DNA from: Oscillospiraceae bacterium NTUH-002-81
GTDB lineage: Bacteria > Bacillota > Clostridia > Lachnospirales > Lachnospiraceae
DNA length: 64,000 nt
Assembly: GCA_032620915.1 (NCBI GenBank)
Contig: CP136052.1
Span: forward strand, 3,108,001 to 3,172,000
Reading direction: 5' to 3'
Part shown: positions 27,245 through 35,790 of the stretch, in pieces
Layout: each line of letters begins with the position of its first letter
Numbering within the stretch: the first letter of the stretch is position 1
Position numbers and translations under genes: made by a program
The notes under the pieces: generated by a model
The model's database searches: none
Told to the model about the DNA's origin: nothing
What the model saw: the letters and a program-made list of their open reading frames with translations, nothing else

Positions 27245-28333
27245 TTATCTCACAACTCCTTTTTCCAGATATTCCTCCAGATTGCATTTGATGTGCTCTT
27301 CCGCACGCTCCACGGCCACTTTCCGCATATCATGCTCGGTCATGAGCCGCACCAGTTCCTCAAAGGAAGTTTTGGTCGGGTTCCATCCCAGCTCGGTTTT
27401 TGCCTTGGTGGGATCTCCCCACAGGTTTACCACGTCTGTCGGACGGTAGAAATCCGGAGAAACCTCTACCAGCACCTTGCCGGTCGCCTTGTCGATGCCC
27501 TTCTCGTCCATGCCCTCACCGGTAAATTCCAGTTCGATGCCGGCATAATGGAAGGCCAGCTTACAGAATTCCCGCACGGAATGCTGCTCGCCGGTGGCAA
27601 TGACAAAATCCTCCGGCTTCTCGTTCTGCAGGATCAGCCACATGCATTCCACATAATCTTTGGCATAGCCCCAGTCACGCAGACTGGACAGATTGCCCAG
27701 ATACAGCTTCTCCTGCTTTCCCTGGGCGATTCTGGCTGCTGCCAGGGTGATCTTTCTTGTGACAAAAGTTTCGCCTCTGCGTTCGGACTCGTGATTGAAC
27801 AAAATGCCGGAACAGCAGAACATATGGTATGCTTCGCGATACTCTTTCACGATCCAGTAGCCATACTGCTTTGCCACAGCGTAAGGGCTATAGGGATGGA
27901 AGGGTGTCTTCTCGTTCTGCGGTACCTCTTCCACTTTGCCATAAAGCTCAGAAGTGGATGCCTGGTATACCCGGCATGTCTCGGTCAGACCGCACAGGCG
28001 CACCGCCTCCAGCACCCGCAGCACACCGGTGGCCACCACATCTGCCGTGTACTCCGGCACATCAAAGGATACCTGCACATGGCTCTGGGCTGCCAGGTTA
28101 TAAATCTCATCCGGACGGACGGAACCCACAATGGCCATCAGGCTCATGGAATCCCCCAGATCGCCGTAGTGCAGATGGAACCGCTCATGCCCTTCCAGAT
28201 GGGCAATCCGCTCCCGATAATCCACGGAAGACCGGCGGATCATGCCGTGTACATCATATCCCTTCTCCAGCAGAAGCTCTGCCAGATAAGAACCATCCTG
28301 TCCTGTTACTCCTGTAATCAACGCTTTTTTCAT
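27245..28333 (-). CDS. gmd: GDP-mannose 4,6-dehydratase
   Basis: The 362-residue enzyme has the NADP loop [20 protein letters not shown], the RRSS cofactor contact, the catalytic Thr and YxxxK in [16 protein letters not shown] and [12 protein letters not shown], and [16 protein letters not shown]. It makes GDP-4-keto-6-deoxy-D-mannose, the substrate of Fcl. It is the first gene of the GDP-fucose operon and is transcribed away from an AraC-type regulator whose promoter lies 135-165 bases upstream. Confidence 0.97.
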   Translation of the reverse strand: MKKALITGVTGQDGSYLAELLLEKGYDVHGMIRRSSVDYRERIAHLEGHERFHLHYGDLGDSMSLMAIVGSVRPDEIYNLAAQSHVQVSFDVPEYTADVVATGVLRVLEAVRLCGLTETCRVYQASTSELYGKVEEVPQNEKTPFHPYSPYAVAKQYGYWIVKEYREAYHMFCCSGILFNHESERRGETFVTRKITLAAARIAQGKQEKLYLGNLSSLRDWGYAKDYVECMWLILQNEKPEDFVIATGEQHSVREFCKLAFHYAGIELEFTGEGMDEKGIDKATGKVLVEVSPDFYRPTDVVNLWGDPTKAKTELGWNPTKTSFEELVRLMTEHDMRKVAVERAEEHIKCNLEEYLEKGVVR

Positions 28334-28467
28334 CGTATTCCTCTTTCTCTTTCCGGGCTGCCGTCTGCTTTGGGGTGCCCACCTGTGTCGTTTACTAAAT
28401 TCTTTTTCATTCTATCGGATCTCTTTCTCCTTTTTAAGGGGTTATCTTGCAGGATCCTAGCACAATA

Positions 28468-28497
28468 TTGACTTTTTTCTTTCAAGTCTGCTATACT
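28468..28497 (+). promoter_or_regulatory. Putative promoter of the AraC-type regulator
   Basis: TTGACT (28468-28473) and TATACT (28492-28497) are 18 bases apart, about 77 bases before the start codon. The region between gmd and this gene is the divergent control region for both. Confidence 0.6.
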
Positions 28498-28573
28498 GAT
28501 TTCAAACAGTCCGTCTTTCGCCTGTTCCGACCACATCTGCTTTATCTGATGGGTTTACAAAGGAGGTCTTTCT

Positions 28574-29433
28574 ATGGATGATGCCCTTTTTCACGGAAAT
28601 ATTGTCAACTCCCGCCGTATTTTATATACGCCGTCGGCATTTGCCCGCTCCAATCTGCTGCATCTGCAGGAAATCGGCTCTCTGACGGCCCAGCGCCCTC
28701 ATGTAAGCCGCCGGGAGAATCTGGCCTCCTGCCTGTTCTTTCTGGTGGAAGATGGTGAAGGAGAGCTTCGCTACGAAGATCGGATCTGGCAATTGAAGGT
28801 CGGGGACTGTGTTTTTATTGACTGCAGGCATCCCTACTCCCACAGCACCTCCCAGCCGCTGTGGAGCCTGCGCTGGGCCCATTTCTTCGGCCCCAACCTG
28901 AACAGCATTTATGACAAATACGCAGAGCGCGGCGGCCTCCCCTGCTTCCGCCCGGCCGACAGCACCCGTTACCGTACCCTGCTGGAAGAGCTCTACCAGA
29001 TTGCTGCCTCCTCGGATCACATCAAGGATATGAAAATCTACGAAAAGCTGGCGTCTCTTTTGACGCTTCTCATGGAGGAAAGCTGGAATCCGGGCGCCCA
29101 CCCGGAGAAAAAGAACCGCCGCAGAAACGTACAGGCGGTGAAGGATTATCTGGATCAGCACTATTCCGAGAAGATCTCTCTGGACAATCTTGCTGAGCAG
29201 TTTTATATCAACAAGTTCTATCTCACCCGGATCTTCCGGGAGCAGTTCGGACTGTCCGTCAGCGCCTACCTGCAGCAGGTGCGCATCACCCACGCCAAAC
29301 AGCTGCTGCGCTTTACCGATCAGTCCATTGAAAAAATCGGGCAGGAGTGCGGCATGAACGACGCCAATTATTTTTCCCGGATCTTCCGGAAAACCGAGGG
29401 TGTTTCCCCGGGGAATACAGAAAGCAGTGGTAG
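28574..29433 (+). pseudogene. AraC-family regulator, frameshifted at its last residues
   Basis: About 286 residues in the corrected frame. The N-terminal half is a cupin-like sugar-sensing domain (NLASCLFFLVEDGEGELRYEDR, VGDCVFIDCRHPYSHS). The C-terminal 100 residues contain two helix-turn-helix motifs (ISLDNLAEQFYINKFYLTRIF and IEKIGQECGMNDANYFSRIF). The family end GVSPGEYRKQW plus stop is reached only if the G run at 29410-29413 has five rather than four G. As given, the frame runs on for 145 more codons antisense to glmM, which is surely not real. A hairpin at 29420 follows the corrected stop. It probably regulates the divergent GDP-fucose operon or sugar use. Confidence 0.8.
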
Positions 29434-29470
29434 GGGCGCATCTTATGACGCGATCCCTTTCCACTGCTTT
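29420..29470 (+). terminator. Terminator between the AraC regulator and glmM
   Basis: Arms AAAGCAGTGG and CCACTGCTTT flank a 30-base inner hairpin (GGGGCGCATC against GACGCGATCCC, imperfect). It overlaps the corrected end of the AraC gene and lies 30 bases from the end of convergent glmM. Confidence 0.6.
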
Positions 29471-29500
29471 GCTGTTTCTTTCTGGTTCTGTTTTCTGTGG

Positions 29501-30883
29501 TTACGCTTCTTCCCTGGCTTTCACCACAGCTACCACCTGATCTACGTACTGATGGCACAGTTCTTCCGTCTCTGCCTCCACCATGACGCGGATCAGCGGC
29601 TCTGTACCGGACTCCCGGACAAGGATCCTGCCGGAATCTCCCAGTGCCTGCGCTACAGCTTCCACAGCAGCCTGCACTTCCGGGTCAGCCTGGGCTTTCG
29701 CCTTATCCTTCACCCGCACATTTTCCAGCACCTGCGGATAAATGGTCAGCCCTTCCGTCAGCTGGCTCAGCTTCTTCTTGCTGGCCATCATGGCCTCCAT
29801 GATCTTCAAGCTGGTAAGGATGCCATCGCCGGTAGATGCATATTTGGAGAAAATAATATGCCCTGACTGCTCACCGCCCAGCCGGCAGCCGTTCTGGGTC
29901 ATGTATTCGTATACATATTTATCTCCCACGGCAGTCTTGGCATAGCCGATGCCCGCCTCGTCAAAGGCTTTGTACAGGCCAAAATTGGACATCACCGTAG
30001 TCACCACCGTGTTGGGGATCAGTTTGCCCCGTTCCTGCATGTATTTGCTGTAAATATACAGAATGGCATCGCCGTCCACCACCCGGCCCTGCTCATCCAC
30101 ACACAGACACCGGTCTGCATCGCCGTCATAGGCAAAGCCCACATCCAGACCATTGTCCTTCACCAGCTGCTGCAGCCCTTCGATGTGCGTGGAACCAGCA
30201 TTTTCGTTGATGTTGGTGCCGTCCGGCTGGGCATTGATGACATAGGTTTTGGCACCCAGGGCATCAAAAATCGTCTTGGCAATGTTCCAGGAGCTGCCGT
30301 TGGCACAATCCAGACCTACTTTCACGCCCTTGAAGGAATACAGACCCAGAGAAATGAGATACCCCATGTAACGGTTCCGTCCTGCCACGTAGTCCACCGT
30401 GCAGCCGATTTTTTCCCGGTGGGCATAAGGGATCTCCGCATAGTCCTGGTCAAACACATGGAGCTTTCCGTCCAGATAATCCTCCACCAGGCCGATGGTA
30501 CCCTCATCCATCTTTTCCCCATTGCCATTCATCAGCTTGATGCCGTTGTCGTAGTAAGGATTGTGGCTGGCGGAAATCATGATGCCGCAGTCAAAGCCAT
30601 CGGTTCTGGCCACGTAAGCCACTGAAGGGGTTGTCGTCACATGCAGCAGATACGCATCTGCCCCGGAAGCCACCAGGCCGCCAACCAGCGCATACTCAAA
30701 CATATAGCTGGAACGTCTCGTATCTTTTCCTATCACAATTCTAGCCGGGGTATCATCCCCTGCCCTTCTCTTTAACTCTCCGTAATACCATCCAAGGAAG
30801 CGGCCGATCCGGTGTGCGTGATCCGCCGTCAGATTCTGGTTCGCCTCACCGCGAAATCCGTCTGTTCCAAAATATCTTCCCAT
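29501..30883 (-). CDS. glmM: Phosphoglucosamine mutase-like phosphohexomutase
   Basis: The 460-residue enzyme starts GRYFGTDGFRGEANQNLT, has the active-site Ser in ISASHNPYYDNGIKLM, the metal loop AYDGDADRCLCVD, the GEQSGHIIF sugar loop and the phosphate loop VRESGTEPLIRVMVEA. These fit GlmM, which turns glucosamine-6-phosphate to glucosamine-1-phosphate for UDP-GlcNAc and thus cell wall synthesis. It is monocistronic with about 190 bases upstream. A glmS pseudogene lies 9 kb away; the functional glmS must be elsewhere. Confidence 0.93.
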   Translation of the reverse strand: MGRYFGTDGFRGEANQNLTADHAHRIGRFLGWYYGELKRRAGDDTPARIVIGKDTRRSSYMFEYALVGGLVASGADAYLLHVTTTPSVAYVARTDGFDCGIMISASHNPYYDNGIKLMNGNGEKMDEGTIGLVEDYLDGKLHVFDQDYAEIPYAHREKIGCTVDYVAGRNRYMGYLISLGLYSFKGVKVGLDCANGSSWNIAKTIFDALGAKTYVINAQPDGTNINENAGSTHIEGLQQLVKDNGLDVGFAYDGDADRCLCVDEQGRVVDGDAILYIYSKYMQERGKLIPNTVVTTVMSNFGLYKAFDEAGIGYAKTAVGDKYVYEYMTQNGCRLGGEQSGHIIFSKYASTGDGILTSLKIMEAMMASKKKLSQLTEGLTIYPQVLENVRVKDKAKAQADPEVQAAVEAVAQALGDSGRILVRESGTEPLIRVMVEAETEELCHQYVDQVVAVVKAREEA

Positions 30884-31022
30884 GATTCTCTCCTTTCGCC
30901 GTGCTCCTGCCCGGCAGATGTCCGCAAAACACAGACTTTTTTATCTTTTCTATCGTACCACAAATCCCCTTCTATCTCAACTGCAAATCAAGCTACCGTT
31001 CACGCAGGTAAAGCTGCCGTTC

Positions 31023-31065
31023 AAAAAAAGCGCTGCCAGCGGAATTTCTCCCCCAGCGGCGCTTT
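31023..31065 (-). terminator. Terminator of the yveK-cpsD-srtB-LCP operon
   Basis: On the minus strand AAAGCGC and GCGCTTT pair with additional partial pairing inside, followed by a run of seven T. It starts 7 bases behind the stop codon of the LCP gene. Confidence 0.7.
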
Positions 31066-31071
31066 CTCTTT

Positions 31072-32148
31072 TTACTGTCCAGTTGTCGAATTTTCTTTTG
31101 TGTAAAAATGATCCATGACGTACTGGCGAAGCTGATCCTCGTCAGGATAGAACTCCATGAACTCTTCTCCTTTGACATTCTCGCCATCAATGGTATCGAT
31201 GTCCGGCATATCACAGGCCGTCAGAAAATCTGCCAACTCCTGTAATTGCGTCACACTGCAGTCCGATGTCACATAATCATTGACCGCCAGAAGCAGCTTT
31301 GCCGTAAATCCGGCATCCCCGTCCACACAGGCCATCAGTTTCTCATACAGTGCCTGCATATACTGGCGCTGACGCTCCATCCGGTGCAGGTTCGTCGTAT
31401 CATCCAGTTCCTTCCGGTTCCGGACATACTTCAACGCCTGCTCCCCTTCCAGTGTCACCGTCTCTCCCTGCACGAAGGAGGGATCCACCATGGTCATATC
31501 ATCCATGACCTGTACGCTGACGCCGCCCACGGCATCGTTGATCACCGCCACCGCATCCATGGTCACCGAGCAGAAATGATCAATCGAAACGCCATACAGA
31601 AGATTGGATACCGCTTTCGCCTGATAGCGGCAGCTGTCCTGTCCGCCGCTGCCATATGTATGTGCCAGTGCCAGCTGTCCCTCATAGGTTCCCGCCGACT
31701 CTCCGGCCACACCATAGCTCTCGATCTGGGTCATGGTATCCCGGTTCAGCTGCAGCACCTGGCAGGTGCCGTTTTCCTTGTCCATGATCAGCAGAAGCAG
31801 GAAGTCCGCCTGTTTGGTGTTGACGTAGCTCTCCTCCTCCTGCTGGTTCAGGAACTTATCTTCTCCAATGAGCAGCAGTGTCTCCAGATTTTTCTTTGGA
31901 AGATACCGGCTGCCGTTGTAATAGACGCCCTCACTGTCCGCATCATCGGCTTCCACAACCCCCTCCTGATTTCTCCGGCTGTGATCCCAGACAGCAACGC
32001 CGATCACACCGACACAGAGGAGCAAAACCACCACGATACGGACCACCGCTTTCAGCCGGTGATATTTCGTCCGGCCAAGACGTCTTTTTAAATGATTCAT
32101 CCTCTTAGAAGCCTGCTTTTCTCTTCTTTGCTGCTGCGGTGCATACAA
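31072..32148 (-). CDS. LytR-CpsA-Psr family protein
   Basis: About 340-358 residues. A basic N-terminus (KRRLGRTKYHRLK) is followed by one membrane helix (VVRIVVVLLLCVGVIGVAVW) and an extracytoplasmic LCP domain: LLLIGEDK, TKQADFLLLLIMDK, LQLNRDTMTQI with the conserved Arg, VSIDHFCSVTMDAV, and HRMERQRQYMQ. It probably attaches the polysaccharide made by this cluster to peptidoglycan. The frame is open to 32148, overlapping the previous gene by 44 bases; the ATG at 32100 is an alternative start and keeps the complete membrane helix. Neither start has a convincing ribosome binding site. Confidence 0.88.
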   Translation of the reverse strand: MYAPQQQRREKQASKRMNHLKRRLGRTKYHRLKAVVRIVVVLLLCVGVIGVAVWDHSRRNQEGVVEADDADSEGVYYNGSRYLPKKNLETLLLIGEDKFLNQQEEESYVNTKQADFLLLLIMDKENGTCQVLQLNRDTMTQIESYGVAGESAGTYEGQLALAHTYGSGGQDSCRYQAKAVSNLLYGVSIDHFCSVTMDAVAVINDAVGGVSVQVMDDMTMVDPSFVQGETVTLEGEQALKYVRNRKELDDTTNLHRMERQRQYMQALYEKLMACVDGDAGFTAKLLLAVNDYVTSDCSVTQLQELADFLTACDMPDIDTIDGENVKGEEFMEFYPDEDQLRQYVMDHFYTKENSTTGQ

Positions 32149-32869
32149 GAGCTGCTGCGCAGATCACTGCCAGTGCACAGCCGAAGGACATGCCGCTGAT
32201 ATCGTTGGTCTGCGGAGATGCCGGGCCGTTGGGATCTACAGAAGCAGAAGCCACGTCTGTCAGGAATGCAACCGGGCAGAACTTGGTGAAGGTAACGGTT
32301 ACCGTACCGTCAGCATTGATGGTTACGTTCTTCGGATCAACTGCCTCCCAGGTCTTGCCATCGCAGCGGGTCAGAACAACCAGTGTCTGACCGGGAGTCT
32401 TCTTCACATTGAAAGTCAGAGTCAGCGTGTTGCCCTCTGTATCCATGTATCCCCCATAGTTATCAGAAAAGCTGACATCAAACAGATCGCTTACCACCAG
32501 ATCCTCCGGTGTGGCATCAGAGCCTGCCTCTTTCAGGACATCTGCGATCTGTGCATACAGATCTGTTATTTTCTCGGCTTTCTGAATGCTGTCATATGCT
32601 TCATCCAGATTCTTCTTAATGTCTGCGGATGCAGTGTCTCTCTTCGCAACAGGAGTAATTATGATATCTTCCTTCTTCAGACCGGCAATTTCCTTTCCGT
32701 CTTTATCTTTGAAAATACCATACACTTCCGTTCCATCTGCCATTTTTGTTGTCTTGACTTCCGGTGCCTCCTTCTGCGTTACGCTGGGTGTGAAGTCTGC
32801 TGCCATTACGGACATGGAACTTCCAAGCACCAGTGCCGCAGTGAGTAAAAATGCTGCCATCTTTTTCAT
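32105..32869 (-). CDS. Secreted cell-wall protein with SPQTND sorting signal
   Basis: The 254-residue protein has a signal peptide (KKMAAFLLTAALVLGSSMSVMA, cleavage after AMA/AAD region), a soluble domain of about 190 residues with no named family, and a C-terminal sorting signal: SPQTND, a hydrophobic helix (CALAVICAAALVCTAAA) and a KKRK tail. SPQTND resembles the (S/N)PxT(G/N) motifs of class B sortases. The class B sortase gene stands 29 bases upstream, so this is its probable substrate. An AGGAAAGGGG ribosome binding site precedes the ATG. Its role may be a wall-anchored partner of polysaccharide assembly; that is inference. Confidence 0.8.
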   Translation of the reverse strand: MKKMAAFLLTAALVLGSSMSVMAADFTPSVTQKEAPEVKTTKMADGTEVYGIFKDKDGKEIAGLKKEDIIITPVAKRDTASADIKKNLDEAYDSIQKAEKITDLYAQIADVLKEAGSDATPEDLVVSDLFDVSFSDNYGGYMDTEGNTLTLTFNVKKTPGQTLVVLTRCDGKTWEAVDPKNVTINADGTVTVTFTKFCPVAFLTDVASASVDPNGPASPQTNDISGMSFGCALAVICAAALVCTAAAKKRKAGF

Positions 32870-32898
32870 TTTGGGTTCCCCTTTCCTCGTTAACCTCT

Positions 32899-33684
32899 TC
32901 AGTTAATCTCTTTGATAAGTTGTGCCGCCACAAGAAAACGTTTTTCATGATTTCCACTTAAGCAAGTAGAAAGAATGATGCCATCCGTGTCAGCAGAAAT
33001 ATATGCCTTCTGATCCACACAGGCATTGATCGCCCGGGTATTCAGAATGTCGCGATAAAAAATCTCAGCCATGCGCATATTGTCAAAATCATAATTATAC
33101 AAAATATGCACATTGCTGTACGGAACTGCCGCAAAAATCTGATAATGCAGTTCCCGGTCAGGCAGGTAGATGACCGCCTCCCCGTACTGCTGCAGCGCAT
33201 CCTCACTGGAGTACAGCTCCTGCAGCGAACCAAACATTTCCTGGTTCTTCATATTATGCCCGTAGATGACTGTCATTCTGTCTCCCATCTTCCCATCATT
33301 GTAAGAGCATTCGGTAAAAAGACAGCCTTCCTTGTCATCCTCCCCCTTATAATTCCGACGAAGATAATACTCGTCCTCCGTGGGGTGCTGTAAAATCGGG
33401 TAACTGACATTCGTTCCCGGAATTTCCAGCCATGCATATATATCTTTGTTTACTTTCTGGAGTTCTTCAAAATCCACCGGGCTCACATAGGACGACGCCT
33501 CAGCCGTCTCCGGTGCTTCCGCCTCTTGCGCGGAAGTCTCTTCTTCCGTCTGGTCTATATAGCCGGACAGATCTTCCTGCCCCGTCTCCCAGGGCCATTC
33601 AATCGGTGCTTTCCATAAAAACACAGCCACAGCTGCGACCACCAGAATGATCAGCAGCAGCCAACGGTCTATCTTCTTTCCCAT
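32899..33684 (-). CDS. srtB: Class B sortase
   Basis: A 261-residue membrane-anchored transpeptidase: an N-terminal membrane helix (LLLIILVVAAVAVFLW), an acidic linker (residues 35-65), then the sortase fold with WLEIPGTNVSYPILQ, the catalytic His in VIYGHNMKN, the catalytic Cys in IILSTCLSGN and the Arg in EKRFLVAA. The class B features are the long helix region between His and Cys and the YPILQ strand. Only one substrate gene is adjacent, the SPQTND protein, so it seems dedicated. The gene is inside the polysaccharide operon (5 bases from cpsD). Confidence 0.92.
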   Translation of the reverse strand: MGKKIDRWLLLIILVVAAVAVFLWKAPIEWPWETGQEDLSGYIDQTEEETSAQEAEAPETAEASSYVSPVDFEELQKVNKDIYAWLEIPGTNVSYPILQHPTEDEYYLRRNYKGEDDKEGCLFTECSYNDGKMGDRMTVIYGHNMKNQEMFGSLQELYSSEDALQQYGEAVIYLPDRELHYQIFAAVPYSNVHILYNYDFDNMRMAEIFYRDILNTRAINACVDQKAYISADTDGIILSTCLSGNHEKRFLVAAQLIKEIN

Positions 33685-33689
33685 GCCTG

Positions 33690-34475
33690 CTATGCCTTCT
33701 TCTTCGTTTTCTTCGAAGCCTTATCTGTGCCGTATCCATATCCGTATTCATATTTTCCATAGCGTTTGCCGCCATGGCCGGACATGGTGACCGCAAATCC
33801 CAGTACGTTGGTGCCGACATACTTCAGCTTGCGCACCGTATCATCCAGCACCGGCTGTTCGCAGTAATCTTGGCGCACCACCACGATCATACCATCCAGC
33901 ATTTCTGCCAGAACCAGCGCATCGGATACCACCCCAACCGGGGGAAAATCAAAAATAATATAATCAAATTGGTTTTTCCATAATTCCAGGTACTTCTTCA
34001 TGGCATCGGAACCGAGAAGCTCTGACGGGTTGGGCGGCACCGCCCCGGCCTGCACCACGCTGAAATTACAGTCTCCGGCAGGTGGGATCACCACCTCCGC
34101 TGCCTCGCATAAACCGGCCAGCAGGTTGGACAGTCCTTTGCGTTTCTCCAGCCGTAGCTTGGAAACAATGCCCGGCAGACGCATGTCCGCCTCGATCAGC
34201 AGCACATTGGCGCCATCCTCGGCCACCATATACGCCAGATTGATGGCGGTGGTGGACTTTCCTTCCCCGCGCAGGCTGCTGGTCACGCCAACGACCTTGC
34301 ACTCCTTCTCCGCCGGTACCGCAAACTTCAGATTCGTTCGCAGCAGCTTATAGGCCTCTGTGCCCTCAAATCCCAGGCTCGGTCCGAAATAGATGCCTTT
34401 GCGGGCTTTTCCATAAGACTTGGCCTTCTTCTCCGGCTTTGCGTCTTCTTTTTTCTCTTTTGCCTCAATCTCCAT
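33690..34475 (-). CDS. cpsD: CpsD/CapB-type tyrosine autokinase
   Basis: The 261-residue protein has the BY-kinase ATP site: Walker A SSLRGEGKSTTAINLAYM, Walker A' LLIEADMRLP and Walker B YIIFDFPPVG. The C-terminus has the tyrosine cluster (YGKYEYGYGYG) that is autophosphorylated. It should act with the membrane activator encoded just upstream to control polysaccharide chain length and export. The start at 34475 (GGGGCGG in front) leaves 13 bases to the previous stop; an earlier start at 34511 would overlap. Confidence 0.92.
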   Translation of the reverse strand: MEIEAKEKKEDAKPEKKAKSYGKARKGIYFGPSLGFEGTEAYKLLRTNLKFAVPAEKECKVVGVTSSLRGEGKSTTAINLAYMVAEDGANVLLIEADMRLPGIVSKLRLEKRKGLSNLLAGLCEAAEVVIPPAGDCNFSVVQAGAVPPNPSELLGSDAMKKYLELWKNQFDYIIFDFPPVGVVSDALVLAEMLDGMIVVVRQDYCEQPVLDDTVRKLKYVGTNVLGFAVTMSGHGGKRYGKYEYGYGYGTDKASKKTKKKA

Positions 34476-34488
34476 CTCGTCACCGCCC

Positions 34489-35223
34489 CTACTTATAATA
34501 GTACTGTCCATACTTGGATGAACCCTTCTTCTCTAAATCCGGGATCACCGCAATAACCGGGATATCGTAGCGTTTGGCCAGTTCCTCCGGATCGTGCACC
34601 CGCTTATCCAGCAGTACCCGAAGCACAATGATGCCGGCACTGATCAGGAAGCCCAGAGCAATGCCCAGGCAGAGATACTTCATCACACTCGGCGAGCAAG
34701 GACCCCCAGCCAGTACTGCATACTGCACCACCCGCACCGAGCTTCCATCCACAACCTGAGAAATATGCTCCGGCAGAAGCTCCGCAATCTTATTGGCGAC
34801 CTCTTTCGCTTCCTTCCGGTCCGCATCCGTCACGGTAATCTGAAATACTTCCGTTCCATTCACAGCCTCCGCTGCGATCATATCCTTAAGCTGCTCATAG
34901 GAATAAGGGAGCTCCAGCTCATCGATCACATCATCCAGCATGGGACGGGAATTCAAAATAACAATATAGGTATCTACCAGTCCCTGCGCTGCCAGCAGAT
35001 CGCCCTGAGAAAACTTGATGGAAGTACTTCCCACAGAAATATCCGTATTGTTGACATACATCTGCACATCCGACTGATACAGCGGCGTGACCAGATAATT
35101 CGCATAGCCAAACCCTGCCGCACCAAATATAACCATACTTAATAAAATGATCCAGAAATGCTGCCACAGCGCACGCAGCAGACGTACCAGATCAATCTCT
35201 ATATAATCATTCTCTTCCGACAT
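34489..35223 (-). CDS. YveK/CapA-type polysaccharide chain-length regulator
   Basis: A 244-residue Wzz-domain protein with two membrane helices (WIILLSMVIFGAAGFGYANYLV, residues 23-44, and YLCLGIALGFLISAGIIVL, near 180-200). The outer part has YVNNTDI and VDTYIVILNSRPMLDDVI, usual for the family. The short cytoplasmic tail ends in YGQYYYK and should activate the CpsD kinase encoded next. It heads an operon of five genes and has a promoter-like sequence 60 bases in front. Confidence 0.92.
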   Translation of the reverse strand: MSEENDYIEIDLVRLLRALWQHFWIILLSMVIFGAAGFGYANYLVTPLYQSDVQMYVNNTDISVGSTSIKFSQGDLLAAQGLVDTYIVILNSRPMLDDVIDELELPYSYEQLKDMIAAEAVNGTEVFQITVTDADRKEAKEVANKIAELLPEHISQVVDGSSVRVVQYAVLAGGPCSPSVMKYLCLGIALGFLISAGIIVLRVLLDKRVHDPEELAKRYDIPVIAVIPDLEKKGSSKYGQYYYK

Positions 35224-35282
35224 ATTTTATCCTCTTCGCATCCCTTTTTAATTTAAAAATTAATTTTTATATTAATATCTGT

Positions 35283-35311
35283 ATTATGCCACACTATTTT
35301 TCAAAAGTCTA
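35283..35311 (-). promoter_or_regulatory. Putative promoter of the yveK-cpsD-srtB operon
   Basis: On the minus strand TAGACT (35306-35311) and CATAAT (35283-35288) are 17 bases apart, 60 bases before the yveK start, within an AT-rich stretch. The boxes match the consensus at four and five positions. Confidence 0.45.
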
Positions 35312-35323
35312 TAGCATAAGTCA

Positions 35324-35770
35324 CTATTTTTTTGTCCTTCTTTGCCGTTTTTCTGTTCCATCTACGCGAACAGCCGCTTCAATCAGCCCAAAACGCAAAA
35401 ATAATGCGTAAATATATGAAATTCCACGGATATCTCCCAGCTCTTTCGGACGCTTCACCGTGATTTTCCCGTTTCTCACACCGGCAAATGCCAGCAGCAC
35501 CGAACTCCAGGCCAGGCTCTTGCTGTTCTCCCGCCGGTCAATCCACAGCTCTTTCGTATATGACCCGTCTCTTCCCCTGTGCAGTTCATAGGTAAACGGC
35601 AGGCCCGAATACGTCCAGAACGGCAGCTTCTGACAGGCAACCACCGCATCCCACAGATGCTGCTCCGTGGGTTCCGTCTGCAGGCGCACAATCAGTGCCT
35701 CCCTGTCCGGATCCGGCAGTTTCTCTTCTATTATATTCTGTTCCAAACCATCACCCCGCACTTTCGTCAC
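35324..35770 (-). CDS. Conserved protein of unknown function (WIDRRE family, short form)
   Basis: A 148-residue protein whose core (WTYSGLPFTYELHRGRDGSYTKELWIDRRENSKSLAWSS, then RPKELGDIRGISYIYALFLRFGLIE) is repeated in the longer protein at 47845-48624 and in a remnant at 43837-43905. The short form lacks the helix-turn-helix N-terminus of the long one. No catalytic motif is obvious; conserved Trp, Arg and Tyr residues suggest a nucleic-acid or protein binding fold. The first codon may be GTG (35770) or the TTG at 35746 behind GGGGTGA. Confidence 0.6.
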   Translation of the reverse strand: MTKVRGDGLEQNIIEEKLPDPDREALIVRLQTEPTEQHLWDAVVACQKLPFWTYSGLPFTYELHRGRDGSYTKELWIDRRENSKSLAWSSVLLAFAGVRNGKITVKRPKELGDIRGISYIYALFLRFGLIEAAVRVDGTEKRQRRTKK

Positions 35771-35790
35771 TGATCCCCGGCCAGATTTCC

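Noticed and set aside
28333..28467. Sigma-A promoter for gmd
   Set aside because: TTGAAA is present on the minus strand but no good -10 box at 16-18 bases; I could not place it with confidence.
29434..29866. Extension of the AraC reading frame
   Set aside because: It is antisense to glmM, follows a frameshift and a hairpin, and resembles no AraC C-terminus.
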